Shown one piece after another: positions 52,722 to 62,262 of a DNA stretch of 64,000 nucleotides. Position 1 is the stretch's first letter, and each line of letters starts with the position of its first letter. Source of the DNA: Bacteroidota bacterium (lineage in GTDB: Bacteria; Bacteroidota; Bacteroidia; Chitinophagales; Chitinophagaceae). A program made the translations under genes and the position numbers. The notes under the pieces are model-generated. The model made no database searches. It was given only the letters and a program-made list of their open reading frames with translations, and had not been told where the DNA came from. The stretch covers positions 1-64,000 of the forward strand of contig VGMN01000005.1 of the NCBI GenBank assembly GCA_016866355.1, in the 5' to 3' direction.

Positions 52722-55700
52722 TGCAAGTTTCTAAAGTCAACTGTTACTAACCTACTTACGCCAGGTTCTTGCATGGTAACACCGTAAATAACATCAACTG
52801 TACTCATGGTCATTTTATTGTGTGTAACAATTATAAATTGTGAATTATCACTGAACTGGCGTATCATATTTGTGAATTTTCCAACATTGGCGTCATCCAG
52901 CGGAGCATCTACCTCATCCAGAATACAGAAGGGTGCAGGTTTGATTAAATAAATTGCAAAAAGTAGGGCCGTTGCTGTCAATGCTCGTTCTCCACCACTC
53001 AACTGCGTTAGAGAAGTGGGGCGTTTCCCTTTTGGTTTGGCTATTACATCAATCCCACTTTCAGCAATATTAGTGGGGTCTTCCAAAACCAGATCACATT
53101 GATCATCCTCGGTAAATAATGCTTTAAATACTTTTTGGAAATGAGAACGAACTTGTTCAAATGTATCTTGGAATTTTTGGTTGGCGGTAAGTTCCACCTC
53201 CTCGATAGTTTTCAATAAACTATCCTTTGCTGTCACAAGATCTGTCTTCTGATCCAAAATAAAGTCATACCGCTTTTTCATCTCAGTAAAGGCCTCAATT
53301 GCTGTAGGATTGACTTCTCCCAAATTCTCCAATCTCCTTTTCATGCGATCCACTGATGCCTGTAACTCTTCTAATGGAGTTTCGGTAATTCTAGACTCCC
53401 CAAGAATAGATTCCAAATCCAGGCGAAACTCAACACTCATTCGCTCTTTCATTCCAGCTAACTGAAGCTTTACATCATTTAGCTTGTCTTTGATAGCAGC
53501 TAACAGAAACTGGACTTGTTCTTTCTCCTTAATCTGAAGACGAATAGCACTTTCCTTTTCAGCTAATTGATTTCGCATATTGTAATAGGCTTGGTCTGCC
53601 GCATTCAATAACTTTTCCTGTTGCCCTTTTTCTTTTAGGAATTCGGCCAATGACTTTTCAATCTCGCCTAACGCAACTGTTGATTCTTCTTTAAACTGCA
53701 AAGCCTCTTTGATCTGTGTTGCGCTATCAGAAATTTGAGCCTGCAAATCAGTCAGCTGACTGATTTTGAAATCAAATTCCTGTCGGAGCGAAGCAATTTT
53801 GTTTTGTTGGCGAGACACTCCAAGATTAAACTCATTAAATTGACGAGAGGCATCCTGGAAGGCAGCCTCTCCTACTCGAAAAGTCTCTTCAAATAGCTGC
53901 AACTGCTGTGCATTATCCTGTAACGCTGCTGTTAAGCTGGTCAATGCTGTACGTACCGTTTCAACCGACTGTAATGTCTGATCAATTTGAGCGCGAAGCT
54001 CAGCTTGCTTTTGCTCACCAATTTGTTGAGATGCAGCAATATTTTCAAGCTTATTCTGTAATGCAAAAACCTCATTGGTAAATTGCAGGATTTCTTTTTC
54101 TGTTTGACGCAAGGCCGTTTCTCTCAAATCCTCGTTAAAAGCAATCACTTCATTATGACGAACTTGGATGGCAGCACGCAATTGTTCTACTTTTTCTCCT
54201 TGTGTTTGCACCAAAGCCAGTAATTTCTCTAAATTTTTAACACGTCCAATCTTGTTACCTTCAAATACACCAATACTACCTCCGGACAAAGAAACTTTCC
54301 CTTTGACATATCTACCACTCTTCTCAATAACAATATGGCCCTGGCTATTTTTTAAAATTTCCTGATTATCCGTGATGTAAACACTGCCTAGCAGATGAGA
54401 AGCTAAGTTTTTATAACGCTCTTCAACTTCAATTACGTCAAGTGCTGCAATAGCACCCTCCAGCGTTGAAGTAGAGTTACTTGCAAGGGCATTAATTTGA
54501 TCTAATAAGAAAAAATTAGCCTTCCCCTTTTTATTGGCGTCCAATAGCGCAATCGCAGACAATCCATCTGCTAAATTATCAACCACATAGTAACTCAAGT
54601 AGGGTTCTAACACATTCTCAAGTGCTTGACGATATTCCTCATTGACATATAGCACATCAGATAAAATGGGAACGTTTGCTTTCCAAGCTGGATTATTATG
54701 CAAATACTTAACCGACTCGGGATAACCTTCCATTGAGTCAATCATGTTCTTGAGCAAATCGTACTCATTTTTCTTAGCATCCAACTTACGACTCTCATCA
54801 GCCAATTCGCCTCTAAGCTGCTCTAATATGGCTTGCGTTTGGAGTATTTGATCTTTAGTTCTATCCTGATGTTGTTGAAGCTGCTCTAGATCAGTTTTTT
54901 TAATTTCAAGCGACTTCTCCTTCAGCTCCCGATCAGCCGTCAGTTGTACACTTTGAGCATCCCGTTGTTGCTGCTCGGTTTCCAACTGTTGCAAGGCCCT
55001 TTGCAAGTTTGCCACAGAGGTGTCAGCAACAGCTACAGTTTTTTCCGCATCAAATTGCTTACGTTGCGTTTGTTGATATAACTGTCGAGCCGTTTCTACT
55101 TGTAAACGTGCTTGCTCAAGGGCTGCCGTTTTTTCTAGTACTGCTTGCTCTAACTGCTGATGCTCTTTTTGAAGTTGTACCAGCGTTTGCTCTTCCTCAC
55201 TAATTTGTTGGCTGGTAAAAGACATGCTTTCCTGCATACCTTTTTGTTGGCCATCTGCACGATCTAAAAACTGCTGTAAGGATAATAGCTTCTCCTTTAG
55301 ATGCTCGATTCGTTGCGCTGCCAGATTTCGCTCATTTTCTTTTATCCGGTAAGACTGTTGCAGCTCATTAAATGCTTGTTGCTGCTGTTGAAGCCCTTTC
55401 TCCATTTCAAGAAAATGAAGTTTTTCGGACTCAAGTGCGGCTTCTTGTGTAGCGATAGCAGCTTCTAATTGGTGCTTACGATCTATTTCTTTTTCCTGCT
55501 GCTCGTTTAAATCCTTGTAGGAAAGATTAAATCCTTCTAAAGAAGCTTTTGCTAATTCAATGCTGACTTCACGATATTCATTTTTTATCTCATGATATTT
55601 TTCAGCTTTTTTCGCTTGACTCTCCAGCGATTTTAATTGATTATTGATCTCAAAAAGCAGATCCTCAATACGAGCTAAATCCTGCTCGGTAGCATCTAAT

Positions 55701-56239
55701 TTTGATTTAGCTTCTTTCTTTCTCGTTTTATAAATTGAAATACCCGCAGCCTGCTCTAACATTTTGCGTCGGCTATTATCCTTGTCCTTGATAAGGTCAT
55801 CCACCATGTCCAATGCAATAATAGCATAGCTGTCAGTGCTAATACCTGTATCCATGAAAAGATTCTGAATATCCTTTAGTCTGCATTGCACATCATTCAA
55901 ACGATACTCGCTTTCTCCGCTCTTATAAAACTTGCGCGTTATGGTTACCGTACTAAACTCCGTTGGTAATAAATTTCTGGTATTCTCAAACGTTAGACTA
56001 ACTTCAGCCAGGCCACTTGCAGAGCGGGTTTTTGAGCCATTGAATACTAGACTATCTAGGTTTTCACTTCTTAGGTGGCTAATCTTTTGTTCACCAATTA
56101 CCCATCTTATACTATCTACAATGTTAGATTTTCCGCATCCATTAGGCCCAACTATACCTGTTACGCTTTCATCAAAATTTATGACAGTCTTATCGGCAAA
56201 ACTCTTGAATCCCTTGATTTCTAATGTCTTTAATCGCAC
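52718..56239 (-). CDS. smc: Chromosome segregation protein SMC
   Basis: 1173 residues, full length. N-terminal Walker A GPNGCGKSNIVDSIRWVIGEQ (about 32-52), two long coiled coils rich in Glu/Gln/Lys (about 165-500 and 670-1000), a hinge between them (EGYPESVKYL, then GAIAALDVIEVEERY; about 505-665), and the C-terminal head with LSGGERALTATALLFAIYLIKP and the Walker B FCILDEVDAPLDDANV. It organises and segregates chromosomes with ScpAB. The start is GTG 56239; MRLKTLEIKGFKSFADKT matches the family N-terminus exactly, so no upstream extension is needed. Confidence 0.97.
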   Translation of the reverse strand: MRLKTLEIKGFKSFADKTVINFDESVTGIVGPNGCGKSNIVDSIRWVIGEQKISHLRSENLDSLVFNGSKTRSASGLAEVSLTFENTRNLLPTEFSTVTITRKFYKSGESEYRLNDVQCRLKDIQNLFMDTGISTDSYAIIALDMVDDLIKDKDNSRRKMLEQAAGISIYKTRKKEAKSKLDATEQDLARIEDLLFEINNQLKSLESQAKKAEKYHEIKNEYREVSIELAKASLEGFNLSYKDLNEQQEKEIDRKHQLEAAIATQEAALESEKLHFLEMEKGLQQQQQAFNELQQSYRIKENERNLAAQRIEHLKEKLLSLQQFLDRADGQQKGMQESMSFTSQQISEEEQTLVQLQKEHQQLEQAVLEKTAALEQARLQVETARQLYQQTQRKQFDAEKTVAVADTSVANLQRALQQLETEQQQRDAQSVQLTADRELKEKSLEIKKTDLEQLQQHQDRTKDQILQTQAILEQLRGELADESRKLDAKKNEYDLLKNMIDSMEGYPESVKYLHNNPAWKANVPILSDVLYVNEEYRQALENVLEPYLSYYVVDNLADGLSAIALLDANKKGKANFFLLDQINALASNSTSTLEGAIAALDVIEVEERYKNLASHLLGSVYITDNQEILKNSQGHIVIEKSGRYVKGKVSLSGGSIGVFEGNKIGRVKNLEKLLALVQTQGEKVEQLRAAIQVRHNEVIAFNEDLRETALRQTEKEILQFTNEVFALQNKLENIAASQQIGEQKQAELRAQIDQTLQSVETVRTALTSLTAALQDNAQQLQLFEETFRVGEAAFQDASRQFNEFNLGVSRQQNKIASLRQEFDFKISQLTDLQAQISDSATQIKEALQFKEESTVALGEIEKSLAEFLKEKGQQEKLLNAADQAYYNMRNQLAEKESAIRLQIKEKEQVQFLLAAIKDKLNDVKLQLAGMKERMSVEFRLDLESILGESRITETPLEELQASVDRMKRRLENLGEVNPTAIEAFTEMKKRYDFILDQKTDLVTAKDSLLKTIEEVELTANQKFQDTFEQVRSHFQKVFKALFTEDDQCDLVLEDPTNIAESGIDVIAKPKGKRPTSLTQLSGGERALTATALLFAIYLIKPAPFCILDEVDAPLDDANVGKFTNMIRQFSDNSQFIIVTHNKMTMSTVDVIYGVTMQEPGVSRLVTVDFRNLQ

Positions 56240-56346
56240 AGTTCAAACTTTTTTTCTTAATAGCGAATTTAGCAGGAAATACCCAAAATGATAGTTCTCC
56301 ACAGAGTCCAGTTATTCACATGACCGCTCAAAAATTGTGAGAAGTT

Positions 56347-57321
56347 TTAAAGTGACTGAAGTAATGATACCCAGACCCTTGAGCCAGGCATGGGGGGTGC
56401 TTTAACTGACTGCACCGTAATCAACTTTTCAACGATAAGTACCTGAACTAACCAATACCCCCCCATAAAAGAAGATTTACAAATAGTTGCTAGTACTCCT
56501 GCCTGATCATGGATTGCTAGTGTCAATTGAGAAGGCCTCAGAATTATTGGGAAGCTGGCAGGAAGATTTTTTAAAAAAATGGGTTTTAACAAAATAAAAT
56601 CAGCTTCATCAATCCGATTAAAAGGCCCCAAAAGTCCGGCAGTATACGTATCAGCAGGATTACTAAACAGCGCTTCGGGAGTTCCCCTTTGTACAATTTT
56701 TCCTTTTTGTATCACTATTAAATCATCAGCCCAGGATAATAAATCTGACCCATCATGAGATACTAATATCATCGTAATTGAAAGAGTAGACGCTAGTTCA
56801 CATAGCACATCTTTCATTTGCGACTTATGAGCAGGATCTAGGTTTGAAAAAGGTTCATCTAATAGCAAAAGGGAGGGCTTTTTCACTAGTGTTTTAGCAA
56901 GTACAATACGTTGTCGCTCGCCACCAGATAGCGCGTTAGTTTTTCGCTTTAATAGGTGGGAAATTTTACAAATCGATACAATTCGTGAGGTTTCACTTGC
57001 ATCCATGTTGCTAGCCATCTCCAATTCCTCTTCCACCCTATAATTGTTCCTTAGTTCAAAATGTTGGCTCAGATACCCGATTGCGGGGTGCCCAGGCAAT
57101 AACCGGTCCTCAGGACCCTCTACTTTGACTTCGTTCAAAAAAATTTGCCCACTATCAGGCTGCAGTAGTCCCGCAATAAGCTTTAAAACAGTGGTCTTTG
57201 CCGCTCCTGTCTCACCAGCTATACCCAACTTTATACCCTTTTCAATGGTGAAACTTATTTGATCAACAACCTTTTCCTCGTTGTATATTTTAGTAAGATT
57301 TGTAATCGATAAATAAGACAT
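56347..57321 (-). CDS. Orphan ABC-transporter ATP-binding protein with altered Walker A
   Basis: 324 residues. An ABC cassette (about 1-225) with Q-loop YLSQHFELRNN, signature LSGGERQRIVLAKTL, Walker B LLLLDEPFSNLDP and switch histidine LVSHDG. The Walker A reads GETGAAKTT: the glycine just before the catalytic lysine (GxxGxGK) is alanine, confirmed at the codon level (GCA, near 57200). A C-terminal extension of about 95 residues resembles the accessory domain of PotA/MalK-type importers. No permease or binding-protein gene is adjacent, so the partner and substrate are unknown. Confidence 0.85.
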   Translation of the reverse strand: MSYLSITNLTKIYNEEKVVDQISFTIEKGIKLGIAGETGAAKTTVLKLIAGLLQPDSGQIFLNEVKVEGPEDRLLPGHPAIGYLSQHFELRNNYRVEEELEMASNMDASETSRIVSICKISHLLKRKTNALSGGERQRIVLAKTLVKKPSLLLLDEPFSNLDPAHKSQMKDVLCELASTLSITMILVSHDGSDLLSWADDLIVIQKGKIVQRGTPEALFSNPADTYTAGLLGPFNRIDEADFILLKPIFLKNLPASFPIILRPSQLTLAIHDQAGVLATICKSSFMGGYWLVQVLIVEKLITVQSVKAPPMPGSRVWVSLLQSL

Positions 57322-57382
57322 GGTTCGAAAATAAAGCTTAGTTTTTGATATAACTTTTCTGTTTATTAACTGTTATTAAAAC

Positions 57383-58003
57383 ATGGAAAAGATTTCAATA
57401 GACCAAATAAAAACCTGGGACCGGTTTTATCGCGGAAATTTTATCAATTCACTTAGTGGTTTTAAAAGTGTAAGCCTAATTGGCACTATTAATGCGGAAG
57501 GAATTCCAAACTTGGCAATATTCAGCAATATTGTTCATCTTGGAGCAGATCCTGCATTGATTGGCTTTGTAAACAGACCTATTGAAGCGGCTCCTCATAC
57601 GTTGGCAAATATTCAAGAAACAAAATCCTTTACTATAAATCACATTCACACTACCATTTACCAACAGGCTCATCAAACAAGTGCTAAATATCCGGCTGGA
57701 TGTAGCGAGTTTGAAAAAACGGGACTTACCCCCTATTTTCATCCCACTATTCTTAGTCCATTTGTAGAAGAGAGTAAAATCAAATACGCGCTTTCCTTGG
57801 AAGAAATAATTCCCATTAAGCAGAATAGTACATTTTTTGTGATTGGTGCCATACACACAGTTTTTTTAGACAAATCGATTGTTGATGAGGATGGATTCAT
57901 CTATATAGACCGCGCAAACAGCTTGACCTCCCTAGGGTTGGATGGATATTATAAAACTGAAAAAATAGAGCGCTTACCTTACGCAAAAACAAATCGAAAC
58001 TAA
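57383..58003 (+). CDS. Flavin reductase-like FMN-binding protein
   Basis: 206 residues, no signal peptide. Flavin_Reduct-type split barrel: [39 protein letters not shown] near the N-terminus is the FMN-binding strand-turn-strand, followed by [17 protein letters not shown] and [12 protein letters not shown]. Family members use FMN in reductase or oxygenase-component roles; the substrate cannot be told. It is transcribed divergently from the orphan ABC ATPase (61-base spacer with a TAACTTTT element), and its stop overlaps the convergent hutU stop. Confidence 0.82.
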   Translation: MEKISIDQIKTWDRFYRGNFINSLSGFKSVSLIGTINAEGIPNLAIFSNIVHLGADPALIGFVNRPIEAAPHTLANIQETKSFTINHIHTTIYQQAHQTSAKYPAGCSEFEKTGLTPYFHPTILSPFVEESKIKYALSLEEIIPIKQNSTFFVIGAIHTVFLDKSIVDEDGFIYIDRANSLTSLGLDGYYKTEKIERLPYAKTNRN

Positions 58004-59691
58004 AGTCTGCCCTGTATATCTAACTCTTTTTCTTTTGCCATTTGCTGAGCCTTTTCATACCCAGCATCAGCATGACGAATTACACCCATTCCGGGATCAT
58101 TACGTAAAACACGAGCTAATCGAGCGGCTGCTTCAGGTGTTCCATCTGCCACTATAACCATTCCGGAATGGATACTAAAACCCATTCCTACACCGCCACC
58201 ATGATGAAGGCTCACCCAACTTGCACCACCCGCAGTGTTAACCAACGCATTTAAAATTGGCCAATCAGCCACGGCATCGCTGCCATCCAACATGGCTTCT
58301 GTTTCTCTGTTTGGACTAGCTACACTTCCTGTATCTAAATGATCTCTCCCTATCACAATTGGCGCCTTGACTTTGCCCGTACGTACTAACTCGTTAAAGG
58401 CTTGTCCAGCTAATTCTCTTTCGCCTTGCCCTAACCAACATATACGGGCAGGGAGACCTTGAAAAGCAATTTTTTCTTTTGCCATTCGCATCCACCGAAT
58501 TAACCCATTATTCTTTGGAAATAATGAAAGAATCACTTCATCTGTAATGGCAATATCAGCGGGATCTCCACTGAGTGCAGCCCAACGAAAAGGCCCTTTC
58601 CCTTGACAGAATAAGGGACGAATGTACGCTGGCACAAAACCAGGAAATGAGAAACAATCAATGTTAGAGGAAGAATCAAACTGCTGCTGGTACTCCTTTG
58701 CTCTTGCCCGAATATTATTTCCATAATCAAATGTAATAGCCCCTTTCTTTTGCAATTGTACCAATAAACAGACATGATGATACATGGTTTGGTAGGAAAG
58801 CTTTGTGTACTGGTCCGGGTTAGTCTCTCTAAGAACTTTTGCCTGCAGCGCGGACATGTTCTCTGGCCAGTAGCCTATCAACGGGTCATGCGCACTTGTC
58901 TGGTCAGTTAGGGTATCAGGAATAATATCCAGCGCTACTAATCGTTCGAGCAAGTCTACTGCATTGCATAGCACTCCAATGCTTTTTGCTTCCCCTTTTT
59001 TCTTATAGTTTAGTGCCTGCTGAATGGCAAGATCAATATCCGTAAATTTTTCATCTAAATATCGAGTTTGAATTCTTTTATCAATTCGCCACTCCTCCAC
59101 TTCTGCAATGAGCGCAACTCCACCATTCATGGTAATAGCTAAAGGTTGTGCACCTCCCATACCTCCTAAACCAGCAGTAACATTAAGAGTGCCTTGCAAC
59201 GTCCCCCCAAAATGTTTTTCTGCTGCCGCGGCATAGGTTTCATACGTTCCTTGAACAATACCTTGAGAACCGATATAGATCCAACTACCAGCCGTCATCT
59301 GACCATACATCATCAGTCCTTTTCTCTCCAACTCTTCAAAGTGTTGCCAATTTGCCCAATTTGGAACTAACTGAGAGTTACTAATCAAAACACGAGGTGC
59401 GTCAGCATGTGTTTTCAGTATGGCAACAGGCTTTCCACTCTGAATCAATAAAGATTCGTCATTTTCCAAAACTTTCAATGCAGCAATAATATCTTGTAAG
59501 GCTTTACTATTTCGAGCAGCCTTCCCTCTACCTCCATAAACAATTAATTGATCAGGACACTCTGCTACTGCAGGGTCTAGATTATTTAATAGCATACGAA
59601 GCGCAGCTTCCTGAACCCACCCCTTACAGGTAAGTACGTTTCCAGTGGGGGTTTTAGGTATTGTAAAGGCAGCATCGGCAAGCTTAGTCAT
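58000..59691 (-). CDS. hutU: Urocanate hydratase
   Basis: 563 residues, full length. Conserved blocks are [48 protein letters not shown] region, [15 protein letters not shown] (NAD+ loop), [14 protein letters not shown] (conserved Cys near 417) and the C-terminal [19 protein letters not shown]. Tightly bound NAD+ acts as an electrophile to hydrate urocanate to imidazolonepropionate. It shares its region with hutH, but deoD lies between them on the other strand, so hutU is not in one operon with hutH. The next enzyme, HutI, is 40 kb away. Confidence 0.96.
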   Translation of the reverse strand: MTKLADAAFTIPKTPTGNVLTCKGWVQEAALRMLLNNLDPAVAECPDQLIVYGGRGKAARNSKALQDIIAALKVLENDESLLIQSGKPVAILKTHADAPRVLISNSQLVPNWANWQHFEELERKGLMMYGQMTAGSWIYIGSQGIVQGTYETYAAAAEKHFGGTLQGTLNVTAGLGGMGGAQPLAITMNGGVALIAEVEEWRIDKRIQTRYLDEKFTDIDLAIQQALNYKKKGEAKSIGVLCNAVDLLERLVALDIIPDTLTDQTSAHDPLIGYWPENMSALQAKVLRETNPDQYTKLSYQTMYHHVCLLVQLQKKGAITFDYGNNIRARAKEYQQQFDSSSNIDCFSFPGFVPAYIRPLFCQGKGPFRWAALSGDPADIAITDEVILSLFPKNNGLIRWMRMAKEKIAFQGLPARICWLGQGERELAGQAFNELVRTGKVKAPIVIGRDHLDTGSVASPNRETEAMLDGSDAVADWPILNALVNTAGGASWVSLHHGGGVGMGFSIHSGMVIVADGTPEAAARLARVLRNDPGMGVIRHADAGYEKAQQMAKEKELDIQGRL

Positions 59692-59744
59692 GTGAAAACT
59701 TTTCTAGTCACAAAAATACATATCTTGAAGTGCAACTTGTAAAA

Positions 59745-60452
59745 ATGAGTATACATATCAATGCAAATAATGGAGAAATTGCTTCCACCTTGCTTATGCC
59801 TGGAGACCCCTTACGCGCAAAATTCATTGCTGAAAATTATCTAACAGATGCTGTTAAAGTGAGTCAGACGCGTAATATCCTTTTCTACACCGGTTTCTAT
59901 AACAATACACGTATTACGGTTGGTGCTAGCGGAATGGGTTGCCCTTCTATTGGCATTTATTCCTACGAACTATTTACTGAATTCAAGGTAGACAACATTA
60001 TTCGAATTGGCACATGTGGTGCCTATACTACTGAACTTCGATTTTATGATCTAATCAATGTAAAAGGGGCTGTCAGCGAGTCAACATTTGCTAAAAATGC
60101 CTGGGGATTTGAGGAAGAATTGCAAGAATGTCAGGGACCTATTTTTGCATCTATTAATAAAGTAGCTGCTGCTTGTGGCACACCACTCCAAATTGGAAAT
60201 ATCCACTCTACAGATGTTTTCTATAGTAAAAACCAAGGCACCCCCTCAATAGCTGTAAAGTATGACTGTCGTGCAGTAGAAATGGAATCCTTTGCACTCT
60301 TTGCCAATGCCAACTATTTAAAAAAGAATGCGGCTTGCCTGCTAACTGTTACAGATATTATTCCTACGCATGAAAGGCTGTCAGCTGCAGAGAGAGAACA
60401 GGCGCTACATCCAATGATGAAAGTCGCTTTAGATACTGCTTGCGTGCTATAA
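59745..60452 (+). CDS. deoD: Purine nucleoside phosphorylase, DeoD type
   Basis: 235 residues from ATG 59745 (MSIHINANNGEIASTLLMPGDP). Hexameric NP-I family: MPGDPLRAKFIAENYL (phosphate site), GASGMGCPSIGIYSYEL, GTCGAYTTELRF and AVEMESFALFANANY (ribose-binding Glu). It phosphorolyses purine (deoxy)nucleosides. The in-frame GTG at 59730 would add five residues next to a TATCTTGA element, so ATG 59745 is preferred. It lies between hutU and hutH on the opposite strand and ends one base from the hutH stop. Confidence 0.93.
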   Translation: MSIHINANNGEIASTLLMPGDPLRAKFIAENYLTDAVKVSQTRNILFYTGFYNNTRITVGASGMGCPSIGIYSYELFTEFKVDNIIRIGTCGAYTTELRFYDLINVKGAVSESTFAKNAWGFEEELQECQGPIFASINKVAAACGTPLQIGNIHSTDVFYSKNQGTPSIAVKYDCRAVEMESFALFANANYLKKNAACLLTVTDIIPTHERLSAAEREQALHPMMKVALDTACVL

Positions 60453-60453
60453 T

Positions 60454-62037
60454 TCAATACGTAGCAAAAGAGGGAAACCCTTTATTTAGTTCAACCCCAT
60501 TTGTTACCGTTTGCTGAGAGCAGTGATGCAGAAACGAGGGATCACGAAAAAGCGATACAGCCATTTCGATATCGGTTGCAAAGACCCGGTCCTCCTTGGC
60601 AAATCCAATTTTAGATCGAATCAAGGAATGCATGTGTTCAATAAGGGATGAACTTTTTAATGGCCTTCTGAATTCTAATGCTTGGGCAGCCAGCAACATC
60701 TCAATAGATAATATATATTCTAAATTATCTATCACCTGATTAAATTTTCGACCACTGATACTTCCCATTGATACATGATCCTCTTGTCCAAGTGAGGTAG
60801 GAATACTATCTGCACTTGCAGGGAAACAAAGCGTTTTATTTTCTGTGACTAATGCAGCCGTCGTATACTGTGGAATCATAAAACCACTATCTAAACCAAC
60901 CTTATCCATCAAAAGTGTTGGCAAACCCCATTTACCGTCAATCAATAGGTAAGACCTCCGATCACTGATGTTACCTAGTTCTGCCGCTGCAAAACAGGCA
61001 TAATCCAATGGAAGTGCTAAAGGCTGACCATGAAAGTTACCGCCACTGATAGATTCATTTTCATTAAGAACGATAGGATTATCAGTTACAGCATTCAGTT
61101 CAATTTCTACCAGTTCCTTCAAATGAAGCCAAGCATTTCTACTTGCTCCGTGAACCTGCGGCATACATCGAAGAGAGTAAGGGTCTTGTACCCTTTCACA
61201 ATTAGCATGACTTTCCAGTATGGCAGACCCCTGCAATAATTTTTTTAAACGCTGTGCAACTAACTGACATCCTTCAAAAGGCCTTAATTCGTGTAACCGA
61301 GCATCAAATGGAGAAGCAGATCCCATTAACGCCTCTAAACTCATGGCACCAACCCAATCCGCCAACTCTAAGCACCTAAAAAATCGATCTAGACCAATAG
61401 TTGCAAAAGCAAGAATAAATTGCGTGCCATTTATTAAGGCTAATCCTTCTTTGGGTCCAAGCTGTAACGATGAGAGCTGATGACGCTCAAAAATAGTATC
61501 AACACTTTCTTCTTTCCACTCATTCCCATGCTGCAAATTGGTCTGAACGGTGCCTAATCCAATTAAAGGCAAAAACAAATGTGCAAGGGGGGCTAAATCC
61601 CCGGAGGCACCCACACTTCCCTTTTCAGGTACAACAGGAATACAGTCATTGTCTATATGCCAAATAATCCTTTCTAATGTTGATAATTGTACACCACTAA
61701 AACCCTTGGCCAATGCATGTACTTTAGTAATCAACATCAACTTTGCTACCTGGGAAGGAACCTTGTTGCCCACACCCACACTATGACTCTGCAGTATTTT
61801 CTCCTGCAAAACTTTGGTGTCCTCTTTTGAAATTCTTGTATTAGCTAAAATTCCAAATCCGGTATTGATACCATAGACAGTGGAGCCATTTTCAATAATC
61901 TTGCTGACGCACTGTGCTCCCTTTACAATTGTTTCCTTAGTTAAATCACTCAAAATACCCTTTCTAGTCCCGTTAACCAGTTCGAGGGCAATTGAAACAG
62001 TGAGGATTCCCTCCCCATATAAAAAAGCTGATGGCAT
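60454..62037 (-). CDS. hutH: Histidine ammonia-lyase
   Basis: 527 residues. MIO-forming Ala-Ser-Gly in GSVGASGDLAPLAHLFLP (near residue 145), upstream YGINTGFGILAN (catalytic Tyr loop), NGTQFILAF, QDPYSLRCMPQVHGASRNAW and GGNFHGQPLALPLDY, all typical of HAL. It removes ammonia from histidine to make urocanate. HAL is favoured over PAL/TAL by the full Hut set in the window. It is divergent from tRNA-Arg across a 62-base spacer and convergent with deoD. Confidence 0.93.
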   Translation of the reverse strand: MPSAFLYGEGILTVSIALELVNGTRKGILSDLTKETIVKGAQCVSKIIENGSTVYGINTGFGILANTRISKEDTKVLQEKILQSHSVGVGNKVPSQVAKLMLITKVHALAKGFSGVQLSTLERIIWHIDNDCIPVVPEKGSVGASGDLAPLAHLFLPLIGLGTVQTNLQHGNEWKEESVDTIFERHQLSSLQLGPKEGLALINGTQFILAFATIGLDRFFRCLELADWVGAMSLEALMGSASPFDARLHELRPFEGCQLVAQRLKKLLQGSAILESHANCERVQDPYSLRCMPQVHGASRNAWLHLKELVEIELNAVTDNPIVLNENESISGGNFHGQPLALPLDYACFAAAELGNISDRRSYLLIDGKWGLPTLLMDKVGLDSGFMIPQYTTAALVTENKTLCFPASADSIPTSLGQEDHVSMGSISGRKFNQVIDNLEYILSIEMLLAAQALEFRRPLKSSSLIEHMHSLIRSKIGFAKEDRVFATDIEMAVSLFRDPSFLHHCSQQTVTNGVELNKGFPSFATY

Positions 62038-62045
62038 GCATTTGG

Positions 62046-62077
62046 TTTGTCCCGCAATTTAAAGAAATGTAAATTTG
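62046..62077 (+). promoter_or_regulatory. Promoter of tRNA-Arg
   Basis: TTTG (62046-62049), 20-base spacer, TAAATTTG (62070-62077). Predicted start near 62083, about 17 bases before the mature tRNA end. Confidence 0.7.
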
Positions 62078-62099
62078 CACCTCGTTGGCAACCCAAGTA

Positions 62100-62173
62100 G
62101 GTCCGGTAGCTCAGTTGAATAGAGCAACTGCCTTCTAAGCAGTAGGTCATTGGTTTGAATCCAATCCGGATCA
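62100..62173 (+). tRNA. tRNA-Arg (anticodon UCU)
   Basis: 74 bases that fold as a full cloverleaf. Acceptor GGTCCGG/CCGGATC (one G-T pair), D-arm GCTC/GAGC, anticodon stem ACTGC/GCAGT with loop CTTCTAA giving anticodon TCT, T-arm ATTGG/CCAAT with loop TTTGAAT, discriminator A. CCA is not encoded (CAA follows). It reads AGA codons, and AGA is common in the genes here. Followed two bases later by a strong terminator. Confidence 0.97.
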
Positions 62174-62174
62174 C

Positions 62175-62213
62175 AAAGCCCCCTCCCGATGGAATTTGGA
62201 GGGGGCTTTTTTT
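62175..62213 (+). terminator. Intrinsic terminator of tRNA-Arg
   Basis: 12-bp perfect stem AAAGCCCCCTCC/GGAGGGGGCTTT (62175-62186 with 62198-62209), 11-base loop, T-run through 62213. Confidence 0.9.
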
Positions 62214-62250
62214 CAATGAAGAATAAGCCTAATTACCTGCATCTATTAGG

Positions 62251-62258
62251 TAAATTTG
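62251..62258 (+). promoter_or_regulatory. -7 element of ung
   Basis: TAAATTTG, only 4 bases before ATG 62263. Transcription should start at or beside the A of the ATG, giving a leaderless mRNA. Confidence 0.55.
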
Positions 62259-62262
62259 ATAA

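Noticed and set aside
62100-62173. tRNA-Arg as the attachment site of an integrated element
   Set aside because: No integrase, no repeated tRNA 3' end and no foreign-looking genes within the window; the flanking genes are housekeeping.
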